Positions 5,408-6,438 of a stretch of DNA of 6,438 bases are shown in pieces. The notes under the pieces are model-generated. The model did not search any database. It was given only the letters and a program-made list of their open reading frames with translations, and had not been told where the DNA came from. The stretch covers positions 1 through 6,438 of the forward strand of contig CANESN010000048.1 in assembly GCA_947441105.1 (NCBI GenBank). The letters are read 5' to 3'. This DNA is from Micrococcales bacterium (GTDB lineage: Bacteria; Actinomycetota; Actinomycetes; Actinomycetales; Microbacteriaceae). A program made the position numbers and the translations under genes. Each line of letters begins with the position of its first letter. The first letter of the stretch is position 1.

Positions 5408-6438
5408 TTAGTACTTCCACTCCCAGTAGTTCCAGACAACCTGAGGAGATAGAGCCGATGGCTTTACGTTCTTCAGGGTCTTGTTGGCAGCGATTAGCGA
5501 TGCCCACTGGAACAGAGGTAGACCGACTGCATCCTTGAAGTATTCCTTCTCGAAGGTCTCGTTTACCTTGAATGCCTGATCTGCCGAAAGGATCTCGTCG
5601 CTGTGACGGGCAAGAGCCTTGTCAACAGTTGGGTTGATCCAGTCGATGTAGTTCTGGGCGCGTGGTTCGCTACCAGTGCTTCCGTAGATGTTACGCATTC
5701 CGGTGTAAACGGTCGAGGTCTGAGCCCAAGCGAAGAACTGAAGGTCAGACTTGTTGTTTCCAAGTTCCTGGCTCCATACTGCGGATGGCTTGCTGGTGAC
5801 CTCAATGCCTGCCTTAGCAGCGGCTGCAACGATTAGCGCAGAGGTGTTCTTGCGACGCTCGTTGGTTGGACCACCCCAGTGAAGGGTTAGCTTCAATGGG
5901 TTAGTGGTCGAGTAGCCGTGCTTGGTTAGCAGTGCCTTAGCAGCAGCTAGACGAGTTGCCTCTGCATCGGTGTAAGGCTTTACACCAGAGGTAGCAGACA
6001 TCTTTGCGTGGCTTGGGGATGCGTTGAAGTAAGGGGTGATCGAGTTCAGAACCTTAGCCGCAGGGTTAATGGTCTTCACTAGCTTGTCTACGATCTCCTG
6101 ACGAGGGATGGTTAGCAACAGGGCGCGACGTAGGTCGTTGGCCTTTGCTGCTGACATACCAGCCCAAGCTGGACCCTTTAGGTCAACGTCAAGGTGCTCG
6201 TAAGTTGCAGCACCGAAACCGTAAACCGTGGTGTTTGGCTGAGCTAGAAGAGAGTTGTTCAAAGCAGCAGTTGCCTGCGGTGCAATGATGTCAACTTCAC
6301 CGTTTGCCAGTGCCTGACCCATAGCGGTCGAGTCTGGAATGGTTACTAGCTGGACGGTCTTGATGGTTGGCTTTGGACCAGTCTTGTATAGCGGGTTCGC
6401 TACCAAGGTCATGGACTTGCCAGGCACCGAGCTCTTGA
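5408..6438 (-). CDS. Family 5 extracellular solute-binding protein (DppA/OppA type), C-terminal part (gene truncated at right edge)
   Basis: About 343 C-terminal residues are present, and the frame is open to the window edge. The GTG at 6427 is not a credible start, because it falls in mid-domain within the usual 'lvrNPlY' region (SMTLVANPLYKTGPKPTIKTV). Family members are commonly 500-600 residues, so the signal peptide and first lobe lie off-window. Features typical of the family include ALANGEVDII (39-48 counted from that GTG), LRRALLLTIPRQEIVDKLV (99-117), a KALLTKHGY element (164-172), the YIDWINPTVDKALARH segment (250-265) and a DAVGLPLFQW strand near the end. The C-terminus is rich in aromatic residues (VVWNYWEWKY). 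The protein would be secreted, probably lipid-anchored, and would deliver substrate to the permeases encoded next. Peptide is the family default, but nickel, sugar and opine binders exist, so the ligand is open. A hairpin follows its stop codon. Confidence 0.93.
   Translation of the reverse strand, partial: KSSVPGKSMTLVANPLYKTGPKPTIKTVQLVTIPDSTAMGQALANGEVDIIAPQATAALNNSLLAQPNTTVYGFGAATYEHLDVDLKGPAWAGMSAAKANDLRRALLLTIPRQEIVDKLVKTINPAAKVLNSITPYFNASPSHAKMSATSGVKPYTDAEATRLAAAKALLTKHGYSTTNPLKLTLHWGGPTNERRKNTSALIVAAAAKAGIEVTSKPSAVWSQELGNNKSDLQFFAWAQTSTVYTGMRNIYGSTGSEPRAQNYIDWINPTVDKALARHSDEILSADQAFKVNETFEKEYFKDAVGLPLFQWASLIAANKTLKNVKPSALSPQVVWNYWEWKY

Noticed and set aside
6425..6427. GTG as a start for the binding protein
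   Set aside because: It falls in the middle of the conserved domain and the frame continues to the window edge. No signal peptide follows it.

Overview
The window looks like chromosomal DNA from an actinobacterium of moderate GC content (about half G+C by eye). This assignment is inference. It rests on the small membrane protein with an actinobacterial-type bacterial PH domain (CFP-6/bPH_6 style), the single-chain double-ATPase typical of many actinobacterial peptide importers, and TTG/GTG-tolerant starts. A streamlined Microbacteriaceae-like lineage is possible, but I cannot prove it from sequence alone.

Layout, left to right. (1) Bases 1-473, + strand: the 3' end of an exporter-type ABC ATPase gene cut by the left edge. 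(2) Bases 474-2114, - strand: a fused double-ATPase of the Dpp/Opp peptide importer family. It is convergent with gene 1, and the two stop codons abut inside a perfect 20-bp palindrome. (3) Bases 2146-2703, + strand: a small membrane PH-domain protein gene set backwards inside the importer locus. (4) Bases 2700-3761, - strand: the OppC/DppC-type permease. (5) Bases 3762-5297, - strand: an unusually long OppB/DppB-type permease with about six extra membrane helices. (6) Bases 5298-5407: a 110-bp spacer with a strong hairpin, a possible -10 box and a short direct repeat. (7) Bases 5408-6438, - strand: the 3' end of the family 5 solute-binding protein gene, cut by the right edge.

Read right to left, the minus strand encodes a complete type I peptide (or related solute) importer: binding protein, two permeases and a fused ATPase. 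The binding protein captures substrate outside the membrane, the two permeases form the channel, and the two ATPase halves power it. The hairpin after the binding-protein gene probably lets that protein be made in excess over the membrane parts. The substrate cannot be assigned from sequence; peptides are the default for the family.

The points most worth a second look are the enlarged OppB-type permease, whose inserted helices obey the positive-inside rule, and the antisense PH-domain gene that splits the importer operon. I saw no rRNA, tRNA, CRISPR array, insertion sequence or origin. Apart from the 110-bp spacer, the window is essentially fully coding.
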